Shown here: in pieces, positions 11,066-24,115 of the stretch
Position numbering within the stretch: the first letter of the stretch is position 1
Layout: each line of letters starts with the position of its first letter
NCBI GenBank assembly: GCA_963277665.1
Contig: OY728130.1
Span: 1,367,026,393-1,367,090,392 of the forward strand
Reading direction: 5' to 3'
DNA length: 64,000 bases
Source of the DNA: Viscum album
Taxonomy: Eukaryota > Streptophyta > Magnoliopsida > Santalales > Viscaceae
Position numbers and translations under genes: made by a program
The notes under the pieces: generated by a model
Database searches by the model: none
What the model saw: the letters and a program-made list of their open reading frames with translations, nothing else
What the model was told of the DNA's origin: nothing

Positions 11066-13770
11066 TATAGCACTCCACAATTTTATTCTGCATTACTCTC
11101 TAAATAAATATTATATGTTTGATATCTTATAATACATGAAATGATGAGAAAAAAAGAAACAAAATATATGTTATTACAATGTAAGATAAATATTAAAAAA
11201 TTATTAGAATGTAAAGCATTCATGGTAAGTGTGCAGCCTATTATAGTATTTTACATAGGTGATTGTGTGATTACTACATGGTTCTATAAATAAGGTAGAT
11301 AAACCATGTAACCTACTTGATTTTGGGTATTTTTATAGTTTTCTCTTATTTTTAATTGTATATTTCCCCATTTCTATTCACACTTCAAAATGGACGAACT
11401 ATGTGCCACTCTTAGCCATTCTTTTCTTTTCCCTCATCTTCCATTGTGATTTCTTGGTGATTTATATTCTGAATTGAAAGTTGGGGTAACTTTTTTTACT
11501 TCACCATTCTTATATTTATTTATTCCAAGATATTCCCTCATCCATATCCCCAACAAATATGGTGTCTGGAACTCATGGTCATGGTTGTCTAAAATTTGGG
11601 GATTTAGTTTTTAGGGGTTGTGGAGTCCCTCTTATGAACTAATCTTGTGGTATTTATAAAAGGTAATAATATTACACCCATTGAGGTTGGGGTTTCTATT
11701 TTATTTCTTATATTTGACAGTTCCTTAGATTATTAAGAATTTAAGACCACTTTTTATCTTAGAAAAATTTTAAATTTATTATCCATATGTGTGTTTCCAA
11801 GAGATTTATGCAACTTTTATTGGTTTTCATAAAATATAGTGGGTGGACTTTCTAATTTAATTTAAATCACATTAAAATATATATTTTAAGATTTATATCG
11901 ACTTAATAAAATTACCATGAGTATTTTATTTTAGGAAATGATTTTTACTTGATGTTTTGGGTGAATATTGTTTTCTAAAATGGGATTCTTTGTAATTTAT
12001 CTTTTTTTGACCTATTCATAAGAAAATTGCTTGGTCTAAGTAAATGTTTGATTTTCTTTATTATTTTATTGCGATGAGTCCTTGAAATTATCTATGGATC
12101 CTTTTTGTTTTACATTTTTTCAAATTAGTTCTTTGAAAAGTGGTTTAAAGTGCATGATTACTTTCATATAACTAAAGTATAATTTGTCCCTTTATGAAAA
12201 TGGTTCCAATGGTTATAGCTACACCCATATTGATCCCCATTGTTTATGTATCTCTCATGTTTATGTATATTAAGAAATTATTGAATTATTTTCTATTTAC
12301 TACAGGTTTGGGAAGTGTATATTTGGTAATAAGTGTTAAAGTTGTGATAAATAGTTTTTATTTTTGTATATTTCTTTTTCATTCACTATTTTTTAGTACT
12401 TTTTGGATGAAAAATCTTGTCTGCCTTCTTTAGCTAGATCATGGGAAAAAATGAGGTAACTAAGTGGAAAAATAAAGGGATGGGTTTTTGTTAGTTTTAA
12501 TTATACATTTAATAGTAACATAAAGCTAAGTTTGGTTCTATCTATTGGGGTGTGTCTCTAACGGGGATAGTAGAGACCGATTCAAGTGATGATTTTTTGG
12601 ACAATAAAACATTCTAAAAATTATTTACACCTAGTAATGTCTAAATATTTTTCCATTAGTCCTTACTTAGATACCCCATTATATGTATCATATGTTATTA
12701 ATCCACTATTGTTTATTTAGCATGTGAGTTTCTTACTTATCTGTTTGTTATTACATTTATGTGTTGGGTTGTTTATGATTGGGCCTTATTATTAGAACAT
12801 TTTTTCTTATATTATTGTTGGTTTTATTTTCATAATTATCCTTGTTATTAATTTTTATATGGTTTTCCCTTTGTCTCTATCCAAAAGTGTGGTGTGTTTA
12901 AATGTTTATAAATTATAGGTATGGTATACTTTCAAATACTAATATTTTGAAGAAAATGCCTTTTAAACATATTATAAAACTACTTATATAGATTTTTAAG
13001 GGAGTCTTTCTAAATTTATATGATAACATAATTTTTATTTTCTAAAGGAACTTTTAGGTTACATTTTTTTATATAATGTTAAGGTAATAAAAAATATTTT
13101 ACTATTTATTTTCAAACTAGTATTCTTGGTTTCTCTTATAAAAGGAATGAAATGTATTTTTAGTGGTATCCTACAGGGTGCTAGCTCACACCCTACATAT
13201 GAGCATTAGTGGGTACGTTGCTTTTATGTTTTATATAGGTGAGTAGGTTTGGATTATATGTTGTGTTTATTCCATGATTCCCTAAAAAGATGGTGGATGT
13301 TGATTCCGTTGGTGACTTGGAGTTACATGTCCATAACTTGGTTGGTTTGTTTCGATTGTTAGGTTATGTTAAAGGCTTGTTTTATATCAAAATATATGGT
13401 CATATTTTATACTGTAATATATTTTCATATCTAAAATTGTTTTTAAAGGAGTTATTATTTTTTTGGGAATGCATTTGTTGGAGTTTCATGTTCTCTTTCT
13501 TTATATTCATTGTTTGTTATGGTGATATTTGAAATTTGATTATTTTATTTATTAGGTTGGTTCAAAATATAAATAATTCATGTCAGATTCTTAGTTGGAA
13601 TTCATTTTGTAGTTTATTGGTATATAGGGTGAAATAATTTTCAAATGGTAATTTTTTTATACACTTGGTGCTTATCCATATACCATGGAGATCGAGAACA
13701 CTTTTTGGGCCTTACGGTAGGCCTACCTGGGTTATGTTGCAGGTTATCCTAGGTCGACTCATTATATACA
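11066..13770 (+). mobile_element. LTR-like block between the two pol tails
   Basis: The first 150 bases or so (TATAGCACTCCAC onward) align with the start of the E2 3' LTR at 14149. After about 11220 similarity to that LTR is lost. The right end, GGTCGACTCATTATATACA (13752-13770), resembles the LTR ends at 18489 and 61416. There is a possible TATA box, TATAAATAAGG, near 11285 and a C/T-rich leader-like stretch (11410-11455). It could be a third, divergent LTR of a rearranged element or an LTR fragment joined by recombination. The ORFs at 12194-12433 and 13290-13532 are uncharacterised and probably chance. Confidence 0.5.
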
Positions 13771-14133
13771 TTATCCCTTTTTAAATTCATGATCATGTGG
13801 GGACAATAACTTATCATCATACACTTCCATTGAACCTCAACCAAGTATATGATGTGTTCCATGTATCAATTTTGAGAAATTACGTACCTAAATCTTCACA
13901 TTTACTAAACTCATAGGTACTAAAAGTGGAACATGGTATTTCATATGAGGAAAAACCAGTAGAACTCTTGGACATTGGAGATAAAATATTAATAAATTGT
14001 AACATATTCCTATTTAAAGTTTTATAGAGAAATCAAAAGTTTAAGGAAGTAATGTGAGAACTTGAAGATCTAATGAGGGAAAATTACCCTCATTTTTTCA
14101 TTAGAGTGATGAAATTTTTAAGCAATAATTATT
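13771..14133 (+). pseudogene. Second copy of the E2 pol C-terminal tail
   Basis: Starting with CATGATCATGTGGGGACAATAAC, this repeats the features of 10701-11050: the VYDVFHVSIL block (about 13848-13880), YVPKSSHLLNS (about 13883-13918), SYEE (about 13940-13955) and the ENYPHFFIRVMKFL end (about 14080-14118). Nothing further upstream in pol is present, so this is a tail only. Confidence 0.7.
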
Positions 14134-14148
14134 TTAAGGGGTTAGAAT
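14134..14148 (+). other. Polypurine tract of the E2 3' LTR
   Basis: TTTAAGGGGTTAGAA stands immediately before the LTR start TGTAACACTC. Confidence 0.75.
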
Positions 14149-15110
14149 GTAACACTCAACATTTTTAGTATGTATTTTCCTTTAAATAAATATTTTTTGT
14201 ATGATAGCTTCTAATACATGAAACCTTGACCTAAAATAAACCATGAGATATTTTATTTCAAAGTAATATAAATATTAAAACATTATAATAATACAATATT
14301 AAATATCAATAAAAAACTACAAGAGTTACAAAACAAGTGGTAAATAAAATGATATTAATTAGTTAAAATTAATTATTATGAAAAAAATATTTTTTACTCA
14401 TTACATATAATAGTTATTTTTAAAATGATTTGATTTAAATAAACATTTTAATACTAATTAATAAATAAAATTTAATGTTTTGAAGATAAATAATTAATGT
14501 AATGTGATTCAAATAATTTAATGGTGTAAAAGGAAATTTTCTTACAAAAATAATTTTTTATATATTTTTATTTTAGTAGTCCAAATATATTATGTTTAAA
14601 TGATTATTTTTATTAAATATAATGGTTATATATATAAATAATGAGCTTAAAACTCATTTAATTATTAGTAATTGATATGAAATATTAATAAGAAAACATA
14701 ATGTTTAAAATAAAATTTTAGACAAAAATAGTTGTTCCTTAATATTATATGTTTCCATTTAAATGAAAATTTTCACTTATTTGGAATTATAATTTGATTA
14801 AAAGGATTCAAAATTTGGAATCATAGTGTTGAAATGAGGTGAGGTTGGTTATCTTATATTTTTAGTAAAAAAATAATTACCATGATATATATTTAAACAA
14901 GGTAAAAGGGGGGTAAAACGGGTAAATTAAAATACCTTGAATTTTGTGTAATTATATAGATATTTAGACACTATCAGAATTTTTTTTCATGTGATTTTAT
15001 CTTTCATTTTTAACCAACATTTTCTTAATCAACTCTCTTAACTCCTAGGTGATTCAATCTTTACCCTTCACCAAGCTTATGTTTCTAAATAAACATCCCT
15101 CATTTTCATC

Positions 15111-15119
15111 TATAAAAGG
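15111..15119 (+). promoter_or_regulatory. TATA box of the E2 3' LTR
   Basis: TATAAAAGG is at the position equivalent to 4499 in the 5' LTR. Confidence 0.5.
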
Positions 15120-17089
15120 ATTTATCTTCCCCACACTTTAAAATAATTATAACCTTTGTTTTTCTCTTTATTAACTAACCAATTTTTATATACTAAATTT
15201 AATTCCCACATTTGGTTTCATTTGGTCATAATAATTTTACCTGTATCTTTCTTTCTGAAGGAGTACGCTATGAAGAGAAGTGATTTCATCAAAGTACCTA
15301 TTTCTTATTTATTCCATTTTTTAAATTTATTATCTACACCCGTACTAAATTTAATTTTACACTACAATTATATAATATTAACATCATTATGAATAATTAA
15401 AAATAATATTATCATAATAAAACTCAATTTTATTAATCATTCATTAGTTATAACACATTCTTGTCGGGGTTGATTTGACAACATACCTGAATGATGTTAT
15501 AGTGTTTAAATCAGGAATGGATAAGATAACATAAATACTTGTAATATAGTGTGATAATTTTGAATTTAAAATGTTTTTAGAATTATGGAATGGTAGTACA
15601 TATAAATAAGTATATTAATTAATAATATTAATTCTTTAATTGAATCGAAATTCAAAAAAAATAGATTTTAAACTCTCTTACCAACCATAAAATGAAAAAT
15701 GGACCCTAGAAATATATCAAAAGCATATAATAAATCTTAATAATAATTATATAGGTTATTAACCCATCATAAATGAGAAAGGACTAGACCCTTCATATTG
15801 AGGCTAACACAAAACAAATAGGAAAATTTACACATTAATATTAATTTTAACAAAAAATGATTGATAATTGAGTAATAATAAATATTTAATTTTTGTTATA
15901 ATTTAAAATAAATAAATAAAAAATCTTCTTATATAGATGAATTATAAACCAAAATTTATTATACAGGGAGTTAAAGTGCATTTGATAAAGCATAAGTATA
16001 AGGTAAGGGTTTTCATCTCAATTTTCCTTCATTGATATATGGTTCATATTGACCAAACATTTTCTCTATTTTTTTTTGGTTTATATACTAAAAAATAATT
16101 CCTTTTATAATAATTATCATTAAATTAAATAGATTTACAATTTTATATATGGTTATCTCTTTAAAGATGTTTTGATTCAAAAATTACCGAAGTTATAAGG
16201 GTTTCATTCCAATATCACTTTAAAATCGTGATTTCTTATTTATAACATTATATTGGGAAAAAATTTATGTTATTTCTATATAAACCCTAACTATGTTATA
16301 ATTATTTTTTCATTTATGGGGTTTACATGTCCTCTTACCATTTTATCTTCCTTTCTTGAGAATTTAACTGAAAATAATTTGATAAGTGGAGCTGAACTTA
16401 TCACTTATTTTCTTTTGGGAATAATTATACTCAATGTTCATATTCTTTATTTTATTTTTTAAATGATATTATCCATACTTATATGATTTATTAATGTCAT
16501 TTTTAATTTTCTTTGACTTTATTTACAAAATTTTTAAAAGAAATCTCTATTAAACATTTTCTACACGGGTTATTTTCAGTTGAATTTTTTTATAAAGTGT
16601 AAAAAGAATCATTTTAATTATTTTCGGATGAATTAATTTTCCCACCATTATCTTTATTTTTTCATGAATATTCATTTAAAACTCTTCATGGATTTTTAAA
16701 ATAATTTCTTTTTCTTATTTTTATAAAATATTTCCTATGAAATAAATGTTATTAAAAATATAAAGGGTGTTTTTTATTTTATTTTTAAGTAAGTTTCTAA
16801 TTATTTTTCATCTATATAAACTTAATTAAATGTTTATTATAATTAATTAGGGATGTTATGTAATGATATTGTCCACATTCATTATATGGGTGTAACATCA
16901 TCATGTTTTGTGGAAAGTTTCAAGAATCTTGTATATTTCTCCTGGGATAATTAAGCTATGATGGGATTATAAATGCATTCAATTTCACATGATACACATA
17001 TTATTATTTAATCATTATTTGATGTGTGTTTCTATTATATCCTTCCAGTTAATTGAATAATTTTTTATGTATCATGAGATAAGAATGAT

Positions 17090-17390
17090 ATTCAGGTGGT
17101 TATACTAAGTCTAAAAGTTTATAGGTCATATGTGGTTAGACTAAGTCCAAAAGGTTGTAAGGAATTGGTGTTTAGACCAAATCTAAAATTTTATGATATT
17201 TAAGTAGTTATTATAAGTAAAAAATGTTTTATGGAATAGGTGGCAAGATCATGTTCAGAACATATTAAGACATGGGTTTTTATCCAAATTCCAAAAGGTT
17301 ATAGAGAGCCAATGGTTAGACAAATTTGAAAATGATATGCGGAGTAGGTTGTTATACCAAGTACACTTTGTTATGGGTAGGTGATTAGCA
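17090..17390 (+). repeat. Imperfect tandem array in the E2 3' LTR
   Basis: Decayed units around CCAAAAGGTT and GTGGTTA, collinear with the array at 6540-6830. Confidence 0.6.
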
Positions 17391-18489
17391 TAGTACATTA
17401 TGATATTAATGTGTTGGTAGTTAAACTTGAAAAATGATATGATTTATATACTTTTTTATATTCCATATTCTTATGTTATGTAGTGTACCTATGTCATATT
17501 CTCATGACTTGTGATTATTAACTCATGTTTACACACTCCTATAATTCAATTTTTTATGTTATTCCAAAATAATAATGTCATGATTCATGATTTATGATCT
17601 ATGTTCTATTGGGTATTATTTTTCATATGTTATGTTCATGCACTCTAATTATATTCTCATACTCACATGTTCATATTTTTTCAAATTATAATCTTTGTTT
17701 ATTATATCTTATGTTTACCCTTACACAGCATCAGAGATCATCCCTTTATTTTATTTCCATTCTCCAGGTTATAAATAATTATTATAATGAATTATATGTC
17801 TAGAATGGGGTATAGTGTAGTGAAACTATGGAGAAATGTTCACAATGTGTTATAATATATGTTTTTTTATAAATAATCTATAAATACAATAAACTTATAG
17901 GTTCTTGGGTATGATTTACTATGATATTTAATGAATATTATTGTAAAATTATTAATTTTTATTTATGTTAAGTATGTATTTATCTTTATTATCTAATATA
18001 GGTATATAGTTTATGTTCTTGTATTGATAATATACATACTTTTATTGATTGTTGGATGTCATTGGAATGTTTAAGTGAGATTGTTTTACATGTAGATGAT
18101 AATGTTGTGGTCCAGGTGTCATAGTTTATATTAGGATTCTTATATTGACCACTTCAACCAACCATTTATTTTGGTTCCTTTTTTAATCCTTAATTATTAT
18201 GTAAATTATTTGATGCTTAAATTTAAATGTTGGTGTGGTTGTTTAAATTTCATATAACTAATTTTCCATGTGTTATGATTAGAAATGATTTTTTTATATA
18301 TGGTAGTCCTACATATGGATGTACCTTGTTGGATTATCACTATATATTTTTTATTTATGTTTTGATGGAGAAATAATTCCCACCTGGTCATATTTTCCCA
18401 CCTGGTCATGTATAATAGGAACACACTTCGGGCCTTGTGTCATAATGACCTGAGTGACGTGGTGAGTTGACCGTAGTTGGGTCATTACA

Positions 18490-19608
18490 CCCAAGGCCCT
18501 CTAAACATTATTTCATATCATATAATGGGAAAATAACATGGAAGTAACCTCTACCAACCAATTTTATAGACCATTTATTAAATATAATATACTCTGTAAT
18601 TATTTATATTAGATCATTGACTTTCTAGGGTTTCCCTTATTTAAATTTATTCTTGAAAAAATAGATAATTTTTAAAATTTCTATCCTTTCCAATATTTCT
18701 CATGGGTTGGGTGAAAATTGAGGTGATAATTTTTTTTAATAATTTGAACAATTATGGAGTAATTTACATAAAAAAACTAACCACTTCACATTTTTATATG
18801 CAATATACCTCTTCTCCATAGCCTTTATGGTTGAAGCATCCTTTGCAATTAATTCATTATCCTCTCACAAATTTAAAAATACCAATAAATATTTTAGATC
18901 CATAAAACATGAACCATTATAAAAATCTATAGGATGATGTTTTTTATTGCTTGGTTGATCACCATGTTGATCACTAGGCACCCTAATCCCCTCTTTAATT
19001 ATCTTACAACAATAACAACAACAAAAATAAATACTATAATAATGATAATTATTATTATTATTATTATTTTATTATTATTGTTGTTGTTGATATTATTATT
19101 ATTATATTTTCTTAAAAATATAGTATATATTTTTATGTATTAGTTAGAAATCATGGATAAATTGATGAAATGGGCTAAAAATACCACCTATGACCACTAT
19201 CATTTCATCTCTTCTATAATTGAACATTTCTAATGATTTAATTCAAAATCACATTATTAAAGGGATAAATTATCTACTTATAGAGAGAATAAGCTCCCTA
19301 AGGGTCAAAAATAAAAAAAAATACCAAAAATCACCCATAAGATAAACATGTTATCCTAAATAATACTATGTTTATGGAATTTCAATTAATATTTTCATTT
19401 GAATAAATTTTTTTATATTTATATCAGGGACGCTTACTCATGAAAAATTCATTTTTTCTATTTTCACTCTAAACTTTTCATGGTGTATAATTAATTATTA
19501 TAGTGCATAATTTAGTAAATATATTTAATGATGAATCAATTGTAATAAAAATAGCAATAAATGTATGAACAAATCTATGTTATTATCAATTAATATTTAT
19601 GACATTGT
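18490..19608. other. Unassigned AT-rich spacer
   Basis: No protein domain, primer site or LTR pair was recognised on either strand. It holds a trinucleotide-rich run (19046-19106). It may be older sequence between E2 and C1. Confidence 0.5.
19046..19106. repeat. ATT/TTG trinucleotide-rich microsatellite
   Basis: Runs of ATT, then TTG, then ATT. The 69-residue leucine/isoleucine-rich ORF at 18934-19143 is a by-product of this repeat. Confidence 0.85.
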
Positions 19609-19998
19609 TGTAAAATATATTGAACATCAATTGAAACTGTGAAGAATTTTGAAACTTGAAATGTATGATTGATTATGGGAAAATAAAATCATTAATGAAA
19701 CATGGTGTGGAATATTAAAAAAAATGATGAAAACAAAAATATAGAAGAAATAAAAAAGAAACAAGGGGACATTATATAGGCTAAAAGTTATAATTTCTAT
19801 TAACATGGTGATATATATATGGTAAAAACATTATAATTAAAAATATAGATCAATCCCTATATCCATGTTATATTCTATGGTTGGAGTAAAAATGGTTTGA
19901 GAAAAATTAAGGTTTATCTATGCGAAGGTATAGAGTTAGAAAAATGAGCGATAATTGTTTTGGGATTATGACATCCATATAATAAATAATATTTCACA
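19609..19998 (-). repeat. C1 3' LTR
   Basis: Shared with 27758-28153: a TTAACATGGTGAnATATATA block, the AATTAAGG block, AATTGTTTTGGGATTAT, and ATAAATAATATTTCACA at the edge. In element orientation it starts TGTGAAATATTATTTAT and is preceded by a purine tract, AAGGGGGAGTTT (plus-strand 19999-20010). Confidence 0.7.
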
Positions 19999-20079
19999 AA
20001 ACTCCCCCTTGGATGTCATAATTTCATGAAATATTTAAATAATCATCACTTTTTAAAAACCATAAAATTTAAAAGAAAT

Positions 20080-20760
20080 TAATCCATTGTAATTTAATTC
20101 CATTCCATATTACCTCATTAGAAACATTTTTCAAGAAAACCACTCGGAAAAAGACTGCAACTTTCCCATATCCCCCTAAAAATCATGATAGATTTTTTTC
20201 TTTAAATCCAACTTTTTAGATAATTTTGTTAAAATTTTATAGTTAGTAATACCTTATGATTAAATATTCATGATTATTAGAATATATTATTTACTGGATA
20301 TAAATATCACAATTATTTTGATGTTCATGAGTAAAAAATAATTTTGTTGAGATATATTTTTTTTTACCACCTTTGATATACCCACCATTTTGTTTCACTA
20401 TAAAAGAAGAATTATCATTATATACTATTTTTGGATTAATTTTATTAATATTTAATAAATAATTATTTCTGATATAATGAATAAATGATCTCAAATAAAC
20501 ACATTCTTGAGTTATCTCATGAATCAAAATTAAATCACATGATTTGAGGAAGTTATAACAATGGTATGTTTTTATAGAAAATTAGGAAATGATAGTTGCA
20601 CTATAACTGAATAATAATCTATGTTGACATATATATTTATGTGGATAATTATCTAGAACCAACATAACACACAAAAATTGTTTCAAAATTTTATAATAAT
20701 TAATCATTTATAACCTTTAAATATCAATGAGTAGGAAAAGAATATTAACTTTCATCAAAT
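20080..20760 (-). pseudogene. C1 Ty1/copia RT end and RNase H relic
   Basis: The open piece 20527-20291 reads QECVYLRSFIHYI, then IVYNDNSS, then GGYIKGGKKKYIS and FFTHEHQNN. This is the C-terminal part of copia RNase H, where family members have an ECVWLRS block, a YEDN block (here YNDN) and the GGYIKG and FFTHE blocks. Upstream (20540-20760) are frame-broken pieces matching the DAGYLSDPHK and ISWRS regions. Downstream (20290-20080) is the decayed pol end before the purine tract. The subgroup is not determined. Confidence 0.8.
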
Positions 20761-21249
20761 TTATTATAATAAGACCCAATATTATTTATAAGGTATATGT
20801 ACACATGAAAATTTATGTCCTTCAAGGATAAATAAAATTTACATTAATTTTTAATCCTTCTATAAAAAAAATAAGTTCTTCATTATACCTTCATGTGTGA
20901 AATATATCACTCTTGGAAGTAATAGATTTAAATTTTAAGTGTATTTTATAGAATATGTAAAATTAGTAAAAAATTAACATTTCATATTCAAGATTATTAA
21001 TTTAAAACAAAATAATATTCCTAAAAAAATTACCATCAAACATATCAGTGATTTCATAAACTCTTTATAAATTTTAATATTATCCAAAACATAATTATTA
21101 ATGAGAAAACATTGATTTATGAAAACCTTATGACGATAAAATCAATTTTACATTCTTCCTAATATGATGATATTTTAATATGAATATATAAAATTTCTCT
21201 TATTGAGACCACCACATAAAATAATTTACCAAATTGGAATAACCTTTCA

Positions 21250-21451
21250 TTTCTTTTAAAAAGGTGATGCCTTGACCCAAATGTCCAAAGCACAAAATTT
21301 ATTAAAAGAAATTTTACAAAAGTATAAAGTACGGGATCATATTAAAATATTTTTCATGAAAGGGAACAATATAAGCGGGGAGGTCTTCACACCAGGTTAT
21401 GTATTGATTAACTCCCAAGTTGTTCAAGCTATATGTAACCATGTTTTCTTC
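21250..21451 (-). other. Probable L1 3' untranslated region
   Basis: A non-coding stretch between the RNase H stop (21452) and where copia-like AT-rich sequence resumes. A TTTAATAAATTTTG polyadenylation-like stretch lies at about 21290-21310. A plus-strand ORF at 21272-21481 overlaps it and has no recognisable domain. Confidence 0.35.
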
Positions 21452-21919
21452 TTAATAAACATGTGTGATGATGTAGTTTAGATCGGTGAGAAAACGGTTG
21501 CATTCCATCCAACGGGTAGTAATTGGCCAAGCTAGATGAGTTGCGCCATTCCAAATTGCTTTTACGATGGTCATTGAGTCACTTTCAATCCATAGTTTGT
21601 TCCAACCAAAAACCATGGAAATTTTAATAGCATGAATTAAACCCATCATCTCAGCTTCAAGGGAGGTGGTAATGCCACAATGACCCATGAAGAAACCTAG
21701 AACCTGACCGAGGCGATTCCTGAATACAGAACCACACCCTAAAAGTCTTGGATTTCCCTTAGAGATGCCATCAATGTTGATTTTGATCCATCTAGGGAGA
21801 GTATCTCTCCATAACACCTCTAGAGTGCGATGTGGATGACATAAGTTTCTGTTGATCCGTAGACGTTTTGGGATTCCAAAGCCATGCACGGTGTTGTGGT
21901 AATGTCCTTTTTGTATCAA
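21452..21919 (-). pseudogene. L1 RNase H domain
   Basis: A 155-residue open piece. WIKINIDGISKGNPRLLGCG gives the first catalytic Asp and the G-rich turn, SLEAEMMGLIHAIKIS the catalytic Glu, and LWIESDSMTIVKAIWNG the second Asp. The usual C-terminal Asp region is replaced by a stop after NYIITHVY. RNase H at the end of the RT ORF is typical of a subset of plant L1 elements. It follows the zinc-finger domain after one break. Confidence 0.85.
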
Positions 21920-21958
21920 AGAATCTTCTTGTATAGAAATGAGGATCTGGATACGACC

Positions 21959-22417
21959 TTAATTAAGATTTAGTGAGTAGTTACTATGAATAGTTTCATT
22001 CCAATCATACCAGATCACATGGTGAAGTTCAGCAACTGCAGAAAGGAAAAGGTTCCTGATTTTCTGAGAGCCTTCCATATCTGCACATTTCATAAGTTGA
22101 GTTTTGAAAGAGTCAAGTATCAACCATCTGCAATCAAATATGTCAAAAATATAATTCCAAAGAGTAGAATTAGTAGCCCAAGAAAGGAAGAGGTGGTTAG
22201 AATCTTCTCTGTGTTGATTACTGATTTTACATTTAGAGCAAATCTGAATTCCAAATGATTGAAGACAAGTATCAGTGGGAACTCTATTGTGAGCAAGGCG
22301 CCAGATGAGACTGAATCTTGAGGGCTTTATCCAAGGTTTATTAAAGTGTTTAATCCATATGTAATCATTCTCGGTGTTACAACAAATATGATTATAGTAG
22401 TTTTTTGAGGTAATCAT
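21959..22417 (-). pseudogene. L1 zf-RVT zinc-binding domain
   Basis: A 152-residue open piece with FSLIWRLAHNRVPT, then CSKCKISNQHREDSNHLFLS. This has the order of the plant zf-RVT domain (a W-L-A-NR-PT block, CxxC, then E-x-x-x-H-L-F). The final Cys of the usual HLFxxC is replaced by Ser. It lies between RT and RNase H as expected. Confidence 0.8.
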
Positions 22418-22600
22418 TCCATTGTGAGAAGGCTCCCAAATTAAGAAATCATTATTATAAGTAAAAGGATATTTTTAAATGAGATTTAAAATAGTATCTA
22501 GGATATGATCTTGTTGAGAATTTAATGTATCTTTGATAGAGATATTGGTGTTTTCAGAAGTTTGATCGGGATAAATCATAGAGATTAAAGGTGTGCCAGT

Positions 22601-23263
22601 TCATTTATCTAGCCAGAATTTCATGGAAGAATCTCTAGAGACCATCCATCTAGAATTATTTATAATGTTAGCGAAGGAGTTCTTGATGGCAGGGCATATA
22701 GAAGAATTAATAAAGCTCAAATTTCCAGCCTTAAGTTTGTCAAGAAATATATTTTTGATAAAGGTGATAGATTCATAAGAATTATGAAAAAATATTCCAA
22801 GTAAGCCGAACTTGAAGAGCTTCATTAAAGTACTTTAAGTTTTTTATGCCAATGCCACCATTCTCAATAGGCTTGCAACAAATTGACCAAGGGACCATCA
22901 TAAGATTTATTTCTAGAATACTACCGGTCCAGATGAAATTTTTAATAGTTGTGTTAATTTTTTTATAAAACCAATAGGCCATTCATAGAACATCATGGAT
23001 TAGACCATCTTGGATACAATAGTGGATTTAACAAGGCAATTCCTACCTTCCATAGAGATAGATTTACCCTTATAAGAGGAAAGATGGTTTAGAACTTGAT
23101 TAAAATTATTCACAAAGTGCATGAATTGGGTCTACCACAAAATATGGGGACACCAAGGTAATTGAAGGGGAGAGATCCTTCTTTGAGACCTAATTCACTG
23201 ATAATGTTACATTTTCTATTGAGGGGAAATTTCTTCCCAAAGAAGATGTGGGATTTTTCCAAC
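22601..23263 (-). pseudogene. L1 RT C-terminal and linker region
   Basis: Frame-broken pieces. MAYWFYKKINTTIKNFIWTG and, further on, CCKPIENGGIGIKNLKYFNEAL (22982-22782) match the region after LINE RT, where W-x-x-CxPKxxGGLGxR-x-L is usual. The 22825-22601 piece continues toward the zinc-finger domain. Several stops are present. Confidence 0.75.
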
Positions 23264-24115
23264 TTATGGTTTGTACAGAAACATCCTCATAGTGAGAGAG
23301 AGAGTAGTCTTGAAGTTAATAATGTTTATTTTTTCACCTTGGAGGAAAAGGATGTTGTCATCAGTATAAAAGAGGTGATTGGGAGCATTTACATACCTGG
23401 ATACATGAACGGGTTTCAGCTTGTTTTGATCCACCAGATGATTGATTAGATGACTAAGGTAGTCTTTCGCTATTGAGAAGATAATGAAAGAGAGGGGGTC
23501 ACCTTGTCTGACACCTTTGGTGAATTTAAAGTATCCTTTGGGAGATCCATTGATCAAAATGGAGATAGTGGCCAAGTTGAAGAGAGTTTTGATAGCAGTG
23601 ATAAAAGGGGTGCTAAAACCAAGGCTTTGAAGGACTTTGAAGATAAAAATCCAATCCATGGTGTCAAAATCTTTTCTGATGTCAATTTTAATAGCTATGT
23701 TGCCTCTATTATTTTTATTCAAGTTGTTGATACACTCAAAGGCATGAAATATACATTCTTGAATGGATCTACCCTTTATAAAGCAAAATTGGTTCCAAGA
23801 GACAATTTTGTTAGTAATAGTTGGGAGCCTATTAGCAATGGTTTTGGTGATGATTTTGTAAAGAGTGTTGATAAGAGCAATGGGTCTAAAAATGTGAATC
23901 TCAGAGGAATTATACACTTTAGGGATAAAGGTGAGGAACTAAGCATTAATAGCATGAGGAAGCACCCCATTGGTGAAAAATTATTTAACAAGATTACAAA
24001 CATCAATATGAACCACATCCCAATAATGTTGGAAGAAATAATTGTTAAAGCCATCAGGACCTGGAGCACTATCGGGATTTAGACTAAAGATAGTGTATTT
24101 GATTTCATGATTCAG
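23264..24115 (-). pseudogene. L1 reverse transcriptase
   Basis: The RT begins near 24110 with an FSLNPDSAPGPDGF-like block, then a YW block (about 24030). After frame changes it continues in the 217-residue open piece 23917-23264: IFRPIALINTLYKIITKTIANRL, NQFCFIKGRSIQECI, KIDIRKDFDTMDW (first catalytic Asp), GSPKGYFKFTKGVRQGDPLS, and HLFYTDD (the active-site box, usually FADD, here YTDD). The domain is nearly complete but broken at its start. Many plus-strand ORFs across here are antisense shadows. Confidence 0.88.

Larger units (their letters stand above)
14149..18489 (+). mobile_element. E2 3' LTR (about 4.3 kb)
   Basis: It starts TGTAACACTCAAC after the polypurine tract and ends GTAGTTGGGTCATTACA. 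It pairs with the 5' LTR at 3900-7438 over most of its length (shared TATA box, shared tandem array, shared TTCTGAAGGAnTACnnTnTGA-like block at 4640 and 15255). It keeps two parts the 5' copy has lost: the first 400 bases and about 500 bases before the end. There is no coding content. The short ORFs inside (15156-15392, 16253-16462, 17594-17803, 18206-18424 minus) have no domain and sit in AT-rich LTR. Confidence 0.8.

Noticed and set aside
18934..19143. Leu/Ile-rich ORF that could look like a membrane protein
   Set aside because: Translation of an ATT/TTG microsatellite.
23504..24082. 192-residue plus-strand ORF, and other plus-strand ORFs at 21986-24620
   Set aside because: Antisense shadows of the LINE RT and zinc-finger domains on the minus strand; no domain of their own.
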